DNA from: Pseudozyma flocculosa PF-1
Lineage: Eukaryota > Basidiomycota > Ustilaginomycetes > Ustilaginales > Ustilaginaceae
Direction of reading: 5' to 3'
Assembly: GCF_000417875.1 (NCBI RefSeq)
Contig: NW_006920876.1
Span: 536,678 to 600,677 of the forward strand
DNA length: 64,000 nucleotides
A program made the position numbers and the translations under genes. This document shows, piece after piece, positions 41,139 through 52,882 of this stretch. A model generated the notes under the pieces. That model did not search any database and was not told the origin of the DNA. It saw only the letters and a program-made list of their open reading frames with translations. The number at the start of each line of letters is the position of its first letter. The stretch's first letter is position 1.

Positions 41139-43507
41139 ATGGACAACGAGGAGTAAGTCATCGCCGCACGCTCCTCCACCACGGACTGGCCCTTGCCAAG
41201 CCGCCGCTCTCCGCTTCGACCCCTGGCCTCGCTCCGGCTCCATCCGTCGGATCAAGCTCCTTCGGCTGCCCCTCGCTGCTGCTGCCGTTGCTGCCGTTGC
41301 TGTCGGCCGCTACCGCCCAGCACCTCGCCTCGAACGAAGATGCTGCTCCTGTCGGCTCATATCCGTCAAGCAACGCGCGCAAGCTCGCCCCGCCGCTCCG
41401 CCCCGACGACGATCTCGGGCCCCTTCGATCCAGGCTAGGCTATAGAAACACCCCACTGACCCTTGAACACCTCCCAACCTCCGCCGTAAACGCGATCCCT
41501 TCCGGCTTGATCCTCGCCATCGCCCTCTTTTCGCCAGTCTTATCGACTACGAGGAGGAGGTCGCCGTTGCCCCGACCACGGCCACCAACGGTGCCGCTGC
41601 CACCGGCGCCGACGCCGCCACCGCCGATGCGGAAAAGGACAAAAAGGCAAGCATCTTTTCTTCTCAGCTTCCATCCACGCGTCCCGTCCGCTCCATCGCG
41701 TCGCTGCGACGGTCCGACCCGGCATCGCTTTCGGCAACGATCCGTGTCGAGCGGAGCGGCCCGACCCGCTGCGCGCTGGAACGCGACGCGGCGCCGGATG
41801 CACAAGCCGATTTCGCACTTCGCCCATGAAACGACGCCTCGCCCTCGTCGCACACCTTACTCATCCCCTCATTCGCTCCCCGACTTCGCCCGCCCACGAT
41901 CCGCGAACCACCTTCGGCCGTTGCAGGGTTCCTACGTCGGAATCCACTCGACGGGTTTCCGTGACTTCTTGCTCAAGCCCGAGCTGCTCCGTGCCATCAG
42001 CGACCTTGGTTTCGAGCACCCTTCCGAAGGTGAGTGTCGGAAGACTGGGCCGGAGCACGACGCTCGACGCGTTATCCGCCGCCGCGATGGCGTCGGCAAT
42101 AGATGCCGGCCGTACCTTCAGCACCATCATCCCTGCTCACCATCGCTCGCGCGTCTGTGCTTTGCTCATTCTTGCGCTCCGCGCCGCCCACAGTCCAGCA
42201 AGAATGCATTCCCCAGTCGATCCTGGGCATGGATGTCCTCTGCCAGGCCAAGTCCGGTATGGGCAAGACAGCCGTCTTTGTCCTGGCCACGCTCCAGCAG
42301 ATTGAGCCCGTCGATGGCGAGGTCTCGGTGCTGGTCCTCTGCCACACCCGTGAGCTGGCCTACCAGATCCGCAACGAGTACGCCCGCTTCACCAAGTACA
42401 TGCCCGACGTCCGCACCGCCGTCATCTACGGCGGCACCCCGGTCGCCGAGAACCAGGCCCTGCTCAAGGACAAGGCAAAGTGCCCGCACATTATCGTCGG
42501 CACGCCCGGACGATTGAACGCCCTCGTCCGCGACAAGTCGCTCAAGGTCAGCGGCGTCAAGCACTTTGTCATTGACGAGTGCGACAAGATCATCGAGCAG
42601 ATGGGTACGTGCTGCCGTGCGCTGCGCTCAGGCTGAGCGCTCACTTCGCCGGAGGGGCTTCCCAGTCTAAACCACCTCTCCTTTCTGCTTTATTTTGTCC
42701 TTATCCACAGACATGCGACGAGACGTTCAGGACATCTTCCGGTCGACGCCGCACCACAAGCAGGTGATGATGTTCTCGGCCACCCTGTCCAAGGAGGTCC
42801 GACCCACTTGCAAGAAGTTCATGCAGAACGTGAGTTCCCCCTCGTTGCTCCCGCGTTGCTCCCAGCGTGGCCCTCCGCTGAAGCCTGACTTTGGGCACGG
42901 GTACTGACGCGCATCACGTCGCTGGCATCTCGTCGTGACCCTCCCCCTCCCACACCTGCAGCCGCTCGAGATCTACGTCGACGACGAGACCAAGCTGACG
43001 CTGCACGGCCTGCAGCAGCACTACGTGCAGCTCGAGGAGTCGGCCAAGAACCGCAAGCTCAACGACCTGCTCGACTCGCTCGAGTTCAACCAGGTCATTA
43101 TTTTCGTCAAGTCGATTGCGCGGGCCAACGAGCTCGACAAGCTGCTGCGGGAGTGCAACTTCCCCTCGATTTGCATCCACGGCGGCCTGGCGCAGGACGA
43201 GCGCATCAACCGCTACCAGCAGTTCAAGAACTTTGAGAAGCGCATCCTCGTCTCGACCGACATCTTTGGCCGAGGCATCGACGTCGAGCGGGTCAATGTG
43301 TCGATTTCCTACGACACGCCCGCCGACGCCGACTCGTACCTCCACCGTGTCGGACGTGCGGGCCGTTTCGGCACAAAGGGCCTGGCCATCATGTTTGTCT
43401 CGAGCGAGGCCGACAGCGAGGTGCTCAAGCAGATCCAGAGCCGGTTCGAGGTCGCCGTGCCCGAGCTGCCCGACACCATCGAGGCCAGCTCCTACATGAA
43501 CGCCTGA
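41139..43507 (+). CDS. SUB2: DECD-box RNA helicase SUB2/UAP56
   Basis: Six exons: 41139-41152, 41538-41646, 41927-42029, 42194-42604, 42711-42829, 42962-43507; 433 residues. Start MDNEEDLIDYEEE, then the Q-motif region ([29 protein letters not shown]), Walker A AKSGMGKT (94-101), [10 protein letters not shown], the diagnostic DECD box (203-206), SAT (MMFSATL), and motif [18 protein letters not shown]2 is a spliceosome and TREX component acting in branch-site recognition and mRNA export. The first coding exon is only 14 nt, and the first two introns are long for this genome (385 and 280 nt). The second begins with GC (AAG/GCAAGC), a GC-AG intron. Identity is certain; exon 2/3 junction relies on that GC donor. 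Confidence 0.96.
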
Positions 43508-44154
43508 TCCCCCCCGCTCCCTCCCTCTGCCTCGTCCATTCCTGTTGTAGTATGCCACATATCGCCACCCGCCCGCCCACCTCTTTCCCACCCTTTCATC
43601 CTACGATTCTCTCTTCTTGGTCCCCAGAAAAAAAACAAGAACATGCCGCCGTGCTGCCGTGCCTATCCTGAATCTCGCTTGCTTGTCCCGCCTTGGCCTC
43701 GTCCAAGGTCCTCTGCCAGCGTTGCCCATCCTGGCCCGTGTCCGCTGCCCCATTCTTTCAACGACGACCTCTCCCAAAAGCAGCCTCGACCATCACATCG
43801 CTTGCGCCGCCTGCCCCCGCGTCCTATTAAGACCGAGTCCCGCTTCCAAGGCCCAATCAGACACCGGCCACCGCCCGGCCGGGCAAGGAGCGCGGCGTAG
43901 AAGATGGGTCGCGCGTGCCAGCCACCGTCCCTCCAAGCGCGGAACTCGGGGAGCATCGCTTGGCATTTTTTTTGGGTGGGCGTGCGGGTCCAGGCCCGGC
44001 CAGGCCCAGCCAGCCGGAGGAGCACCCTTGCATGCGAAGCTTCTCAACGCCGGTGCCACTTCGACCACCACCTCCTCGTCCCCACCCCCCAGGACCCGCT
44101 CTTGTACCCTCCCTCACTCAGGCCGCCTCGTACTCTGACCTATCGCTAGAGAAG
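43508..44154. other. Intergenic, no gene recognised
   Basis: 3' flank of SUB2 and promoter of the methyltransferase gene. An A7 run occurs near 43627 and a T8 run near 43967. No coding exon is supported. Confidence 0.5.
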
Positions 44155-45285
44155 ATGTCGAGTCTCGAGGCAACGGACAACGAGCAGTTTTCGACGCGCG
44201 ATTACTGGGATCGGCGGTATACCGACCTCAAGGAGGGCGAGGATACGTTTGATTGGTTCAAGACGGTACGTCCTCGTCGGCCCCTGTCCCTCCACCTCTC
44301 CATCATTGCTGCGCCGGAAGGAAACGAAGGTTGAGCTGATCTCCTGGCTCGTTTGCCTGCTGTGCGCGCGTCGGTTTGAACAGTACGATGACCTCAAGTG
44401 AGTTGGAGGAACCCGCAGAGACGAGGGAGAAGGGTGGTGAGGCCATTGACCGACTGGGTAACCTGCCACCTCCCAACCTTGACGGTAGACCGATCTTTGA
44501 CGAGCTGATCCCTTCCAAGGAAGCGCGGATCTTGATGCTGGGATGCGGGAATAGCAGTGAGTCCTTGGCCTCCCCTCCTGAACGGACTCCAGTGGATCCA
44601 TGACACAGTCGCACCAACCCTGCTTTCCTTCCTCGCCTCCCCCTCGCTTCACCGCCCTCAGCACTGAGCGGCGACATGTACGCATCAGGGTACGAGAGGA
44701 TAACGAACCTCGACTACTCGGCGCCCCTAATCGAGAGCATGAAGCGCAAACACGATGCGCGCGGACAGACACGCATGAAGTGGCTCGTCATGGACGTCAC
44801 ACAGATGACGAGCGACGACAACCCCGCAGCGCTCTGCTCCACCCACGAGCACGACGAGGAGGAGAAGGAGGGAAGGGGAAAGGGGGAGGGGACGTGGGAT
44901 GTGGCCATCGACAAGGGCACCATGGACGCCTTTATGGCGGAAAAGGGGAGCGTTTGGGACCCCAGTCCGCGCGTACGCGCCTTGGTCAAGGGCGAAGTCG
45001 ACGGTGTACTCAGGTAACGTACCCTTCCCTCCTTCCTCTTCGATCCCTCCTGCTCCTCGACCCCTCGTCTCTAACCCGATCTCGTCCCTTCCCCCTGCCC
45101 CGCCCCCGCCCCCGCATCTTTGTAGACTGCTCAAACCAGGCGGTCTCTTCATCTACCTCACCTTCGGACAACCCCACTTCCGCCGCCCGCTCCTCGAACG
45201 GCCAGACGAGTGGGACATCGAGGTCAAGACGATTGGCGACATGTTTCATTACTACCTCTACGTCTGTCGGAAGCGGAGCGTCTAG
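44155..45285 (+). CDS. Class I methyltransferase, METTL13/EEF1AKMT4 (eEF1A-lysine) type
   Basis: Five exons: 44155-44265, 44384-44397, 44489-44556, 44662-45013, 45126-45285; 234 residues. The family start DYWDRRY...FDWFKTYDDLKPIFDELIP leads to SAM-binding motif I, ILMLGCGNS (56-64), then the acidic motif II NLDYS, motif DVAIDKGTMDAF, and the late motif LLKPGGLFIYLTFGQPHFR. A Glu/Lys-rich loop is inserted before WDVAIDKGT. Relatives methylate lysines of translation elongation factor eEF1A; the substrate here is inference. Exon 2 is a 14-nt micro-exon that encodes the start of DDLK; splicing it in restores a continuous family alignment. Confidence 0.85.
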
Positions 45286-45389
45286 GCCGCCCCCGGCTCC
45301 GCCATCTATCTGCTCGTCGCGGGGAGCGACGACGCGCATAATACCAGTCACAGTCCGGCCTAGGTTGCCAAGACCCCGGCGATCATCAT

Positions 45390-48300
45390 CTACCGTGTCG
45401 ACGAGCCGCTACCGCCGCTCCCACCACCACCGCCGCCGGCCCGCTTGCGGATCTCGGTGGCAATGGCGGTGACGACGCGGTTCTCGGCGTGCGAGCGTGT
45501 CCTCGTCACTCGGCTCGCGCGCGGGCTCTTCCAGTCGCGGTCCTGCCGGCTCTTGGCCAGCTGCTTGACCTTTTCCCGCGCCATCTGGTGCGACGCCTCG
45601 GCGTTGGGCAGCAGCGACAGCGCAGTCGGTCGGACCAGCCCCGACGAGCCCGAGTTGCTCCGTCGGATCGTGATTGAGCCCTTGCCGCTGTCGACGGCAG
45701 AGGCCGTCGTCGTCGCAGTCTTCGTGTTTGTCGTTGTTGTCGTCGCCGGCGTGGGTCGTGTGTCGATGACGCGGCCGACGTTCTGAGTGCTGCGGCCCGA
45801 AGCTGTGCTGGCGCTGGTGCTGTCGTCGTATCGGGGGGCGAGGAACGAGGTCGAGGTGCGCTTCTCCCGGATCGAGCGGCTAGCGGCTTGCAGGTCGGCG
45901 GCCGAGATGCTAGGCTTTCGGTTGAGAGTTGTGGCACGCTGAGTCGGCGGCGACGAGGTCCGGGGCTTCGCGCTCACTCCGTCGACCTTCTGCCGCTGCT
46001 GCTGTGGCTGCTCTGACGGCGGCGGCGGCGGCGGCGATGGCGGCGATGGCGGCTGATCAATCGAGACGGGAGCGGCCGACTGCGCCGCCATTTGCATCTC
46101 CTTGCCACCGCCAGACATCTCTACTGGCGAGCTGGCACGACCTCCAAACTGCCGGATGGGCGTGTGTCGGCGCGCCTTGGCCTTCTTGAGAGCTGGAATG
46201 CGCGAAGCCGAGCTCGACGTTGATCCTCGGCTGGCGTCGCCGGTGGTTGCAGCGGATGCCGCCATCGACTTCATTGCCGATGCTGCCGCGGCCTTGCCTG
46301 CAGAGGCATCGCTCGTCGACGCCGAGGTGGAACCAGGCGAGGCGCCGAGTCCAAAAAAGCTGCCGCTCATCCGCGACAAGAGGCGTGTGGTGCGAGCGAC
46401 CACGCTGGGCGTCGACGTGGTGCCGTCAGAACCCTGGTCTGTCTTTGCGGGCGTCTGCACCTGCCTGGGCAACGCCGTCGCGTCGGTGGGAGCGGCGGCA
46501 GCTGGCTCGTTCGAGGAGGCCACTCCAACGCCGGCTTCCTGGGCCTTGCTTGTCCTTGCTGAGAGCTGCTGCAAGGACGGGTAGAGACCATCTCGCTTTG
46601 CCTGCTCCTGCACCCTTTTGAGCGCCGGCATCGGCGTGCTGTGCATTCCGAGTCGGTAGGGCGTCCCGAACGAGACCCGCCCAGCGCGGCGACCTTCCTT
46701 TGGCCTCAGCCCCGTCGCTGAGCTGTTCGCTTGGCCCCTCATATCGCCATGTCCGTCGCGGCTGGCCTGGATGCGGGTCGTCATGCCGGTGAGCGACCAG
46801 TCGAGGTCCTCGGTGGCGATGGAGTCGTTGCCATTGCCGTTGCCGCCGTTGCCGGCACGACCCAAGCCGAGCGCGAGGAGAGGGGCGTTGCTGCTCAGGT
46901 CACCTCGGGCGGACTGGTCGAGCAGCGAGACGTGCTCGGCCGTCACCCTGCCAGGATGCTTGGACTCGAGCTTGCGGAGGTACTTGCGCTGCAGCGCCGG
47001 TATGCGGAAGCGGATCTTGGAACTGGTGCGCATCAACGGCAGGTGCAGCAAGGGGGAGCGATCGCGTCTGCGTTAGCCTTGAACGACTCCGTGTCACGGC
47101 AGTGGCGACCACGACGATGCATGCAAGCCACTCACCTCGCCCATTCAGCCCTTCTGTCGTTCTCGGCGACTCCACGCTGGTCGAGGAAGTCGCCAGCAAG
47201 CTCATGAGCATCGACCGAGAGCAGCGCCTGGATCTGCAGCGCAACCTTGTCGACATCGACAATCTGCGTGTGAGAGACATCCTCGATGCCGCTCCTCGAC
47301 AGATCAGCCCTGAGGATGGCCCTGGCGCTCGCCTTGACGCGCGCAGCGAAGAACTTGTCGAGGCTGACCCAATCGCTCCTGCCCCAGACGGTCGGCTCGA
47401 CCTGCGCTACCATCGATCGATCGCTGGCCGTAGGGACCTGAACAGTCTCTCGAACGACTGACGCAGGTTCGGGTCGGAAGCCGCCGGGAAGGAAGGGCGT
47501 GGCCGGCGAAGCGATCGTGGCAGCCGCCTTGGCGCCGCTCATCGGCGTACGCAGTTGAGTGGCCTCATCCTCGGGCGCAAGTAGCCCTCGCACACTGAAA
47601 CCATCGTCGCTGCTGGCCTCGGTGTGGGCGTCTTGACGTGCGATGTTGATCTCGGCGTCCATGAGGATCTGCGGCAGCGTGAGGCTCCCGGCGTCGACGT
47701 ATGATGCCGAGACGTCTGACCTGTCCGCGCGGCCACTCTTCTGACCGGCGGCGATCCTCTCGGCTTCCTGCAGGATGCGAACGACCTGCTGCACCTTGAG
47801 CCTCTCCTGGGGATCCATGTCGTCGGGCAAATGGGCGCCATGCCTCGACGATGGTTCTCCAAGAGCCTCTCCTCGCAACGCTTCGCCTTCCTCATCGCCC
47901 TGGATCCAGCCCTCGTCGACGTACTGGTGATAGAGCTTGAGGATGGCCGTGGCTCGAGCGGCGGCATGCGGGTCCAGGCTGGAGATCTCGACGATGGGCG
48001 TGGTCGTCTGCTGCGAAAGTCGCAGGAAGCGGCTGTACGCCGAGGCTGAAGAGGCGTCGACGCTCATCGAGGCGTTTGCGCCAAACGAACGAGCCCGCAT
48101 CGATCGGGACGCATCGGCCGCTGCTCGGACGTCGTCCTGGTGAATAAGCTGGAGCGTGTGGATCGGCAGAGATCGGTCCTCGTCCTTGCCCTGTGAGACG
48201 GCCCGCTGCTTGCCGTGAAGAATGCTGGACCCGTCCGCCGTGACGATGTCGAGAATCTCGAAGCCATCGGACGAGCTTTGGCTTTCGTGATCGTCGATGG

Positions 48301-51169
48301 GTAGCTCCGGAGTGCGGTCGCGCGTGCTGCTGCCGGCCAGGATCTCGACTTCCTCGGCATCCGCCGAGTCGAGCCGAGCCGCCATCTCGTCGCTGCTGTC
48401 GACGTCCTCGTCGATCCTTGAGCTGTCGGCCTCTGAAGACTGATTGCCGGTCGTGCCGCTGCGCCCGCTTTCATCGCTGTCCTGACCAAGGGCCCCTGCA
48501 CTCCGCGAATCCTGCTCCCGCCCGTCATCGTCGTTGTTGTTGTTGTCGTCGTCGTCATTGTCGCTGCCGCCGTCCTCCCTCTCCTCTTCTTCATTGCCTC
48601 CGCTTTGGATGCGAGCATCCTGGTCTCGATTGTAGGCTTGCCCAACGAACTCCATGTCGCTGTCCCTATCGCGTTCGCCGGCACCGTAGACGGCGTTGTT
48701 CGTCTCGTCACGGCTGTAGTCCGCCATCGTCCGGGGCGTGCTGGCATCTCCTTCACCTTCACCGGCACGCGCTCCCTCGGCGCCAGAGAGGCTGCCGCTA
48801 GCGTCGGAGTCATCGCCTTGTTCGATGGCGACGTCATCTGCGACCTCTGGCGCTGCAGCTAAGCTCTCATCCGCAGCGGCGCGGTCGACGTCCAGGTATC
48901 CCCCGGCGCTGGACTCGTCAGAGCTGAGCGGACCATCGTCGTGGAACTGGCCAAATATGACGTCTTCGTGGCCAGGATCATGAGCCGATGTTGGCAACTC
49001 ATGCGAGGTCTCTGCAGACGATCCGTCCGCTTCGCGCTCCAGGCTCACGTCAAAGGACGTCTCTGGTGCATCATCGAGGCGAGGGTCGCCTGCGTCGAAC
49101 GAGGTCGTCGCCGGGTGGCTACTCTGTTGTGGCGTATCTGTGACGCCGTCGATCTCGATTTGGTTGCCCGCTGACGGTGTAGCAGCCACAGAGCTCGGAA
49201 GAGGGATCTCGGCGGGCAGCTTCGAGGCCATCCTTGCTCCGGGCAAAGGCGTCGACGTCAGCATCTGAGCGGAAGAGGTCGTTTTCGGGCGGGACGCGTT
49301 GGTCTGCGAGATGCGGCTGGCGTCTTCAAAGACCAAAGGCTCGTAGTCGTTGTAGCCATCGTCCTCGTCGTCATCCTCGCCGGAATCGCCGCCCTCCTCC
49401 AGGCCCTCTGGGATGGCGAAGGTCGAGTCGTGCAGCTGACCGTGCTTCTGCGAGGCCCGGATGCCGCTCGCCGTCACGCTCGGAGAGGCGAAGCCGCTGC
49501 GTCCGTAGGAGACCGACGCGTTATAGCGTGCAGAGAAGTCCGGCTCGGGACCGACGAGGAGGAGCGGGTCCTCGCTAGGGCTGTCGGGCATGGCCGGATG
49601 TTCGCTGATGTACTCGCCGACGTTGGAGGGCGGGGCCGAGATCCTCCGTGATCTGCCAGTCTTGGTCTTGATACGGAGGTTGGACGTGGACGCTGACGAA
49701 GACGCCCGCCTTCGAGCGGGCCCAGGCTGTTTCTTCCGCGAAATGGTGCTCGTGGACGACTGGGAAGACGATGACTTGATGCTCTGGCTCGACAAATCGG
49801 CCGCGCTGTTATCAGCGGCGGCGGGAGGTGCTACGTTGGCCAAGGGTCTCGATGAGGATCGGCTCCTCGCTCTGCCGGCGGGAGTCGAAAGGCTCTCTTG
49901 CGATTCGGGCTTCGGCGTCTTGCTCTTTGCGCGCGCAGAGCCCTGCCTCTGCCGCTGCGGCGGCTCAGGCTGCTGGATGTAAATGGTCCTGACCGGACTA
50001 TTCGCGATGCGGTCCCAGCCCTTTTCGCGCGCTTCACGGAGGAAAGAAGCCTCGGGGCCGTTGCGCCTGGTGACCCTGACGATCTCGACGTCGGAGTCGC
50101 CGTCCTCGTCGTCCTCCTCTAGCGCAGTCGATGGGTCGTCACGGTAGGCGGCGCCGGACACGATCCGACCCTTACCCTTTCCCTTGGATTTGGCGTTGGC
50201 TGCGCGACCCGAAGACGGCGGTAGCCTTGTGGCACCAGCGATCAAGGCAGAGGCCTGAACAGGATCGAGCCGGGAAGCATTGGCCAGGGGCTCGTCCGAG
50301 TCGAGTTCCGAGTCAGACTGAGCGTTGATGCTGCCGCTGGCGACACCGGGTACGAGCTGCGAAGTCCTCGTGTTCTTGCGGGCCCGCGGGTTGGGCGAGT
50401 TCTTAAAGATGGATTCGGCTTGGAGAGAGGTGCTGTGGTCGCGCATGCGGGCCATGACGGGCGTCTCGACCAGGTCTCTGGTCCTCTTGTTGTGCGGGCT
50501 GGCGGCTCTCCTCGGTCGTGCAGGAGTCGAGGTGAGGGTCCCTGGAGTGAGGCTGTGGGACGAAGGGGGCTGGACCATGCGTTTGTGCGGAGACTGCGTG
50601 CGTGATCTCGGCTTGAGAGGGGTGGGTGAGGTCGGGTGGGGCGGCCGGTGTTCCGACTGGTCGAGCTGGGACGAGGAGAGCGCCGACATGCCGGATGCCG
50701 GAGGCGTCATGAGGCCGCCCTCTGCCTCGATGGCGGCGTTGGGTGCGGATGCGGAGGGAGAAGGACGCGCGGAAATGGAGCGGGAGCGGGATCGCGAAAC
50801 GCGACCTGGATCGTGCGGCACCACGACGCTGACTTGTGTTCCACGCGTGTTGTGCTTGGCCGCAGACGCTGCGTGCAAGGAGGACGCAGCGTCGCGTCGC
50901 TGGTTGCTGGCCGCAAGCGGATGGAGCGCCTGCCGCGTTGGCGCCCGGCTGCCCGTGGGATGCGAGGGCAGGGGGGATAAGGCTGATATGTCTGGGAGGT
51001 GGATGTCGTAGAGCTGGGCCGAGGTGGGCAGCGGCGAGAGTCCGCCCGACTGGAGCATGGATGCGCTGATGTAGGCGGAAGCGTCGTGGGCCGGAGTGGC
51101 GTTTTCGTCGTTGCGCAAGCGCTCGAGGCCCGCAAGAGCCTTTGCGGATCGCTGCGCCGCGTGAGCCAT
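45390..51169 (-). CDS. Very long disordered protein of unknown function
   Basis: Two exons: 51169-47136 and 47067-45390 (68-nt intron); 1903 residues. Most of it is Ser/Ala/Arg/Asp-rich and disordered, with acidic blocks near the centre and Arg/Ser-Pro-rich ends. The N-terminal part has SP/TP-rich basic stretches (for example KRTRDLVETPVMARM). A folded-looking module lies on both sides of the intron: TAILKLYHQYVDEGWIQ, LTLPQILMDAEINIARQ, WGRSDWVSLDKFF, ILRADLSRSGIEDV, and then IRFRIPALQRKYLRKLE. I do not recognise this family. The composition suggests a nuclear or chromosome-associated protein, but that is a guess. The start is the first ATG in frame; the frame is open a little further upstream without an ATG. 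Its 3' end is 104 bp from the end of the methyltransferase gene. Confidence 0.7.
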
Positions 51170-52882
51170 CTTTGGGGTGCCGAGACGGAGGGCAGCCGCT
51201 GGCTCCACGGTGGAGGGACGGCTGCGCGAAGCACGGCCGGTGCTATGATGGTGGTGGCGGTGGTGTGATTGCGGCGAGATCGGTTGGCGTTGGCGATGGT
51301 GGTGGCGGTGGTGTGATTGCGGCGAGATCGCTTGGCGTTGGCGATGGTGGTGGTGCTGGTGGTGGTGGTGGTTTGTCGGGTGCTGCTGCTGTTGTCGGTG
51401 ATTTGGTGGTGACGGCGATGGTGGTCGTGGCGGTGGTTCTGGATGGTGGTCAGAAGTGGAGCGTGGCCAGCTAGTTGGAAGACTTCATGTTGCGCGATGA
51501 GGCGACGAGGATGCTGCGCATACGTGGGGCAACGATGGTCCACAGGTGAGAGAGGTGAGGCGGACAAGGACCGAGGCACCGAGATGGCCCGCGTGCCACC
51601 ACCGCCTCTCTTGTGTGGGTGAACCCTATTTGCTGTCCGCCCCGCCCCGCCTCGCCTGTTGGTCTCTGCCAAAAGGCGTCACCGGCCCCTCTCCTGTGGC
51701 ACCGCATCCGCACATCAGAGGCCAGGCCCGACCCAGCTAGCGCAGCCAGCCCAGCCCAAAAAAGGCAACGCGCAGCCCGCGAGCCCATCACGTGCCGCGC
51801 AACCTGGCCGACTGACCCATCGCCGACTTCCGCCCTCTTATCGCAGCAGCCGCAGCCGCACCCAACCAGGCAATGCGGTCGAGCGTCTCATCATCGGGAT
51901 CAAGGACAACGAGGCATGCCTGTCCCCGGGTACATGCCTGACTAACAAGAGCCTGGCTGCGATAGAGGGCGAGGTGTCCGTCCCGGCGGCCGGGCTGGGG
52001 AATGCTCTGCAACAGCACGACGAGGCAAACCAAGCATGTTGCTCAGGCAGCCGATCCGGTGGCCCGCCGATGACGACCTGACGTCTGTGGATCGGTCGCA
52101 GCTGCCCGATACCTTTGTCGATAAGCTCGACTCGCGCGGGTGGAGGCATGGCCCGGACCCGAAAATGTCGAAAATGGCAAGGCCGCGGTCTGCCCTGCGG
52201 CAAGGCAGCCAGGCGAGCGAGCGAGCGGCCGGCGTGGGAATTTTCTCACCAGAGCGTGATCGACAGAGTGACGGGCACAGGCTGGCACGGGGCTGGCAGG
52301 GCTGGCAGGGCAGGCCCACCCAACCGCTGCGAGAGCCCTCGACGCTGGCGGGGCCGGCAGGCAACACGGCCGCAGGACCCGCGCTTGCCAGCGTCCGGCG
52401 GTGGTGCGCCAGGCAGACCGGTCAAGGCTCGAGCGCCTACACCACCTCTCCTCCTTCCGATCCATCAACTCTTTCCACCCCCATCAAGAAGTAAGCATCG
52501 CCGCCCCACCCCAACCCCTACGCCCTACCCTGCCTTCGCCACGCCGACCCGACACAGCGGAGCCATGCCCGCGGCAATATTCTTGACGACACACGCTCCA
52601 GCAGCTGCCAGAGCATCGACGACCTTTCTTGCGGTGCCACGACAGGGCTCCAAATGTCATTCGCGTCTTCGGTGACCGAAAGGCGGAGAAGACACGGTCA
52701 TGAGATAACGGATCCTCTGTCTGGCGCCAATGGAGGTCGCTGATCTGTCGTCCGGATCGTCGCTGAGGGCAGGCCCGCTGAGGCGACGGGCGAACCCCAC
52801 TCCGCCTCGACATCAGACCAGATCCGATCTGACCTCGTATCTGCTCCGACTCTTCATCTTGTCCATCTACAGCTATACAAGA
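51170..52882. other. Divergent spacer between the large disordered-protein gene and RPS26
   Basis: 1.7 kb with no recognisable gene. It contains a 48-bp tandem duplication near 51247-51342 next to the large gene and, on the right, the presumed RPS26 promoter with a pyrimidine-rich leader just before the ATG. Confidence 0.5.
51247..51342. repeat. 48-bp tandem duplication
   Basis: Two 48-bp copies (51247-51294 and 51295-51342) differ at one base. A decayed third copy (GGTGGT-rich) follows. It lies just upstream of the ATG of the large - strand gene, probably in its leader. The period is a multiple of three. Confidence 0.9.

Noticed and set aside
44398..44417. Possible 20-nt intron after DDLK in the methyltransferase gene
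   Set aside because: Too short for a spliceosomal intron. The 91-nt alternative to the AG at 44488 restores the conserved YDDLKPIFDELIP sequence.
50707..51672. - strand frame with repeated RSRRNHTTA units
   Set aside because: It reads the 48-bp tandem duplication and then the wrong frame of the large gene; no conserved feature.
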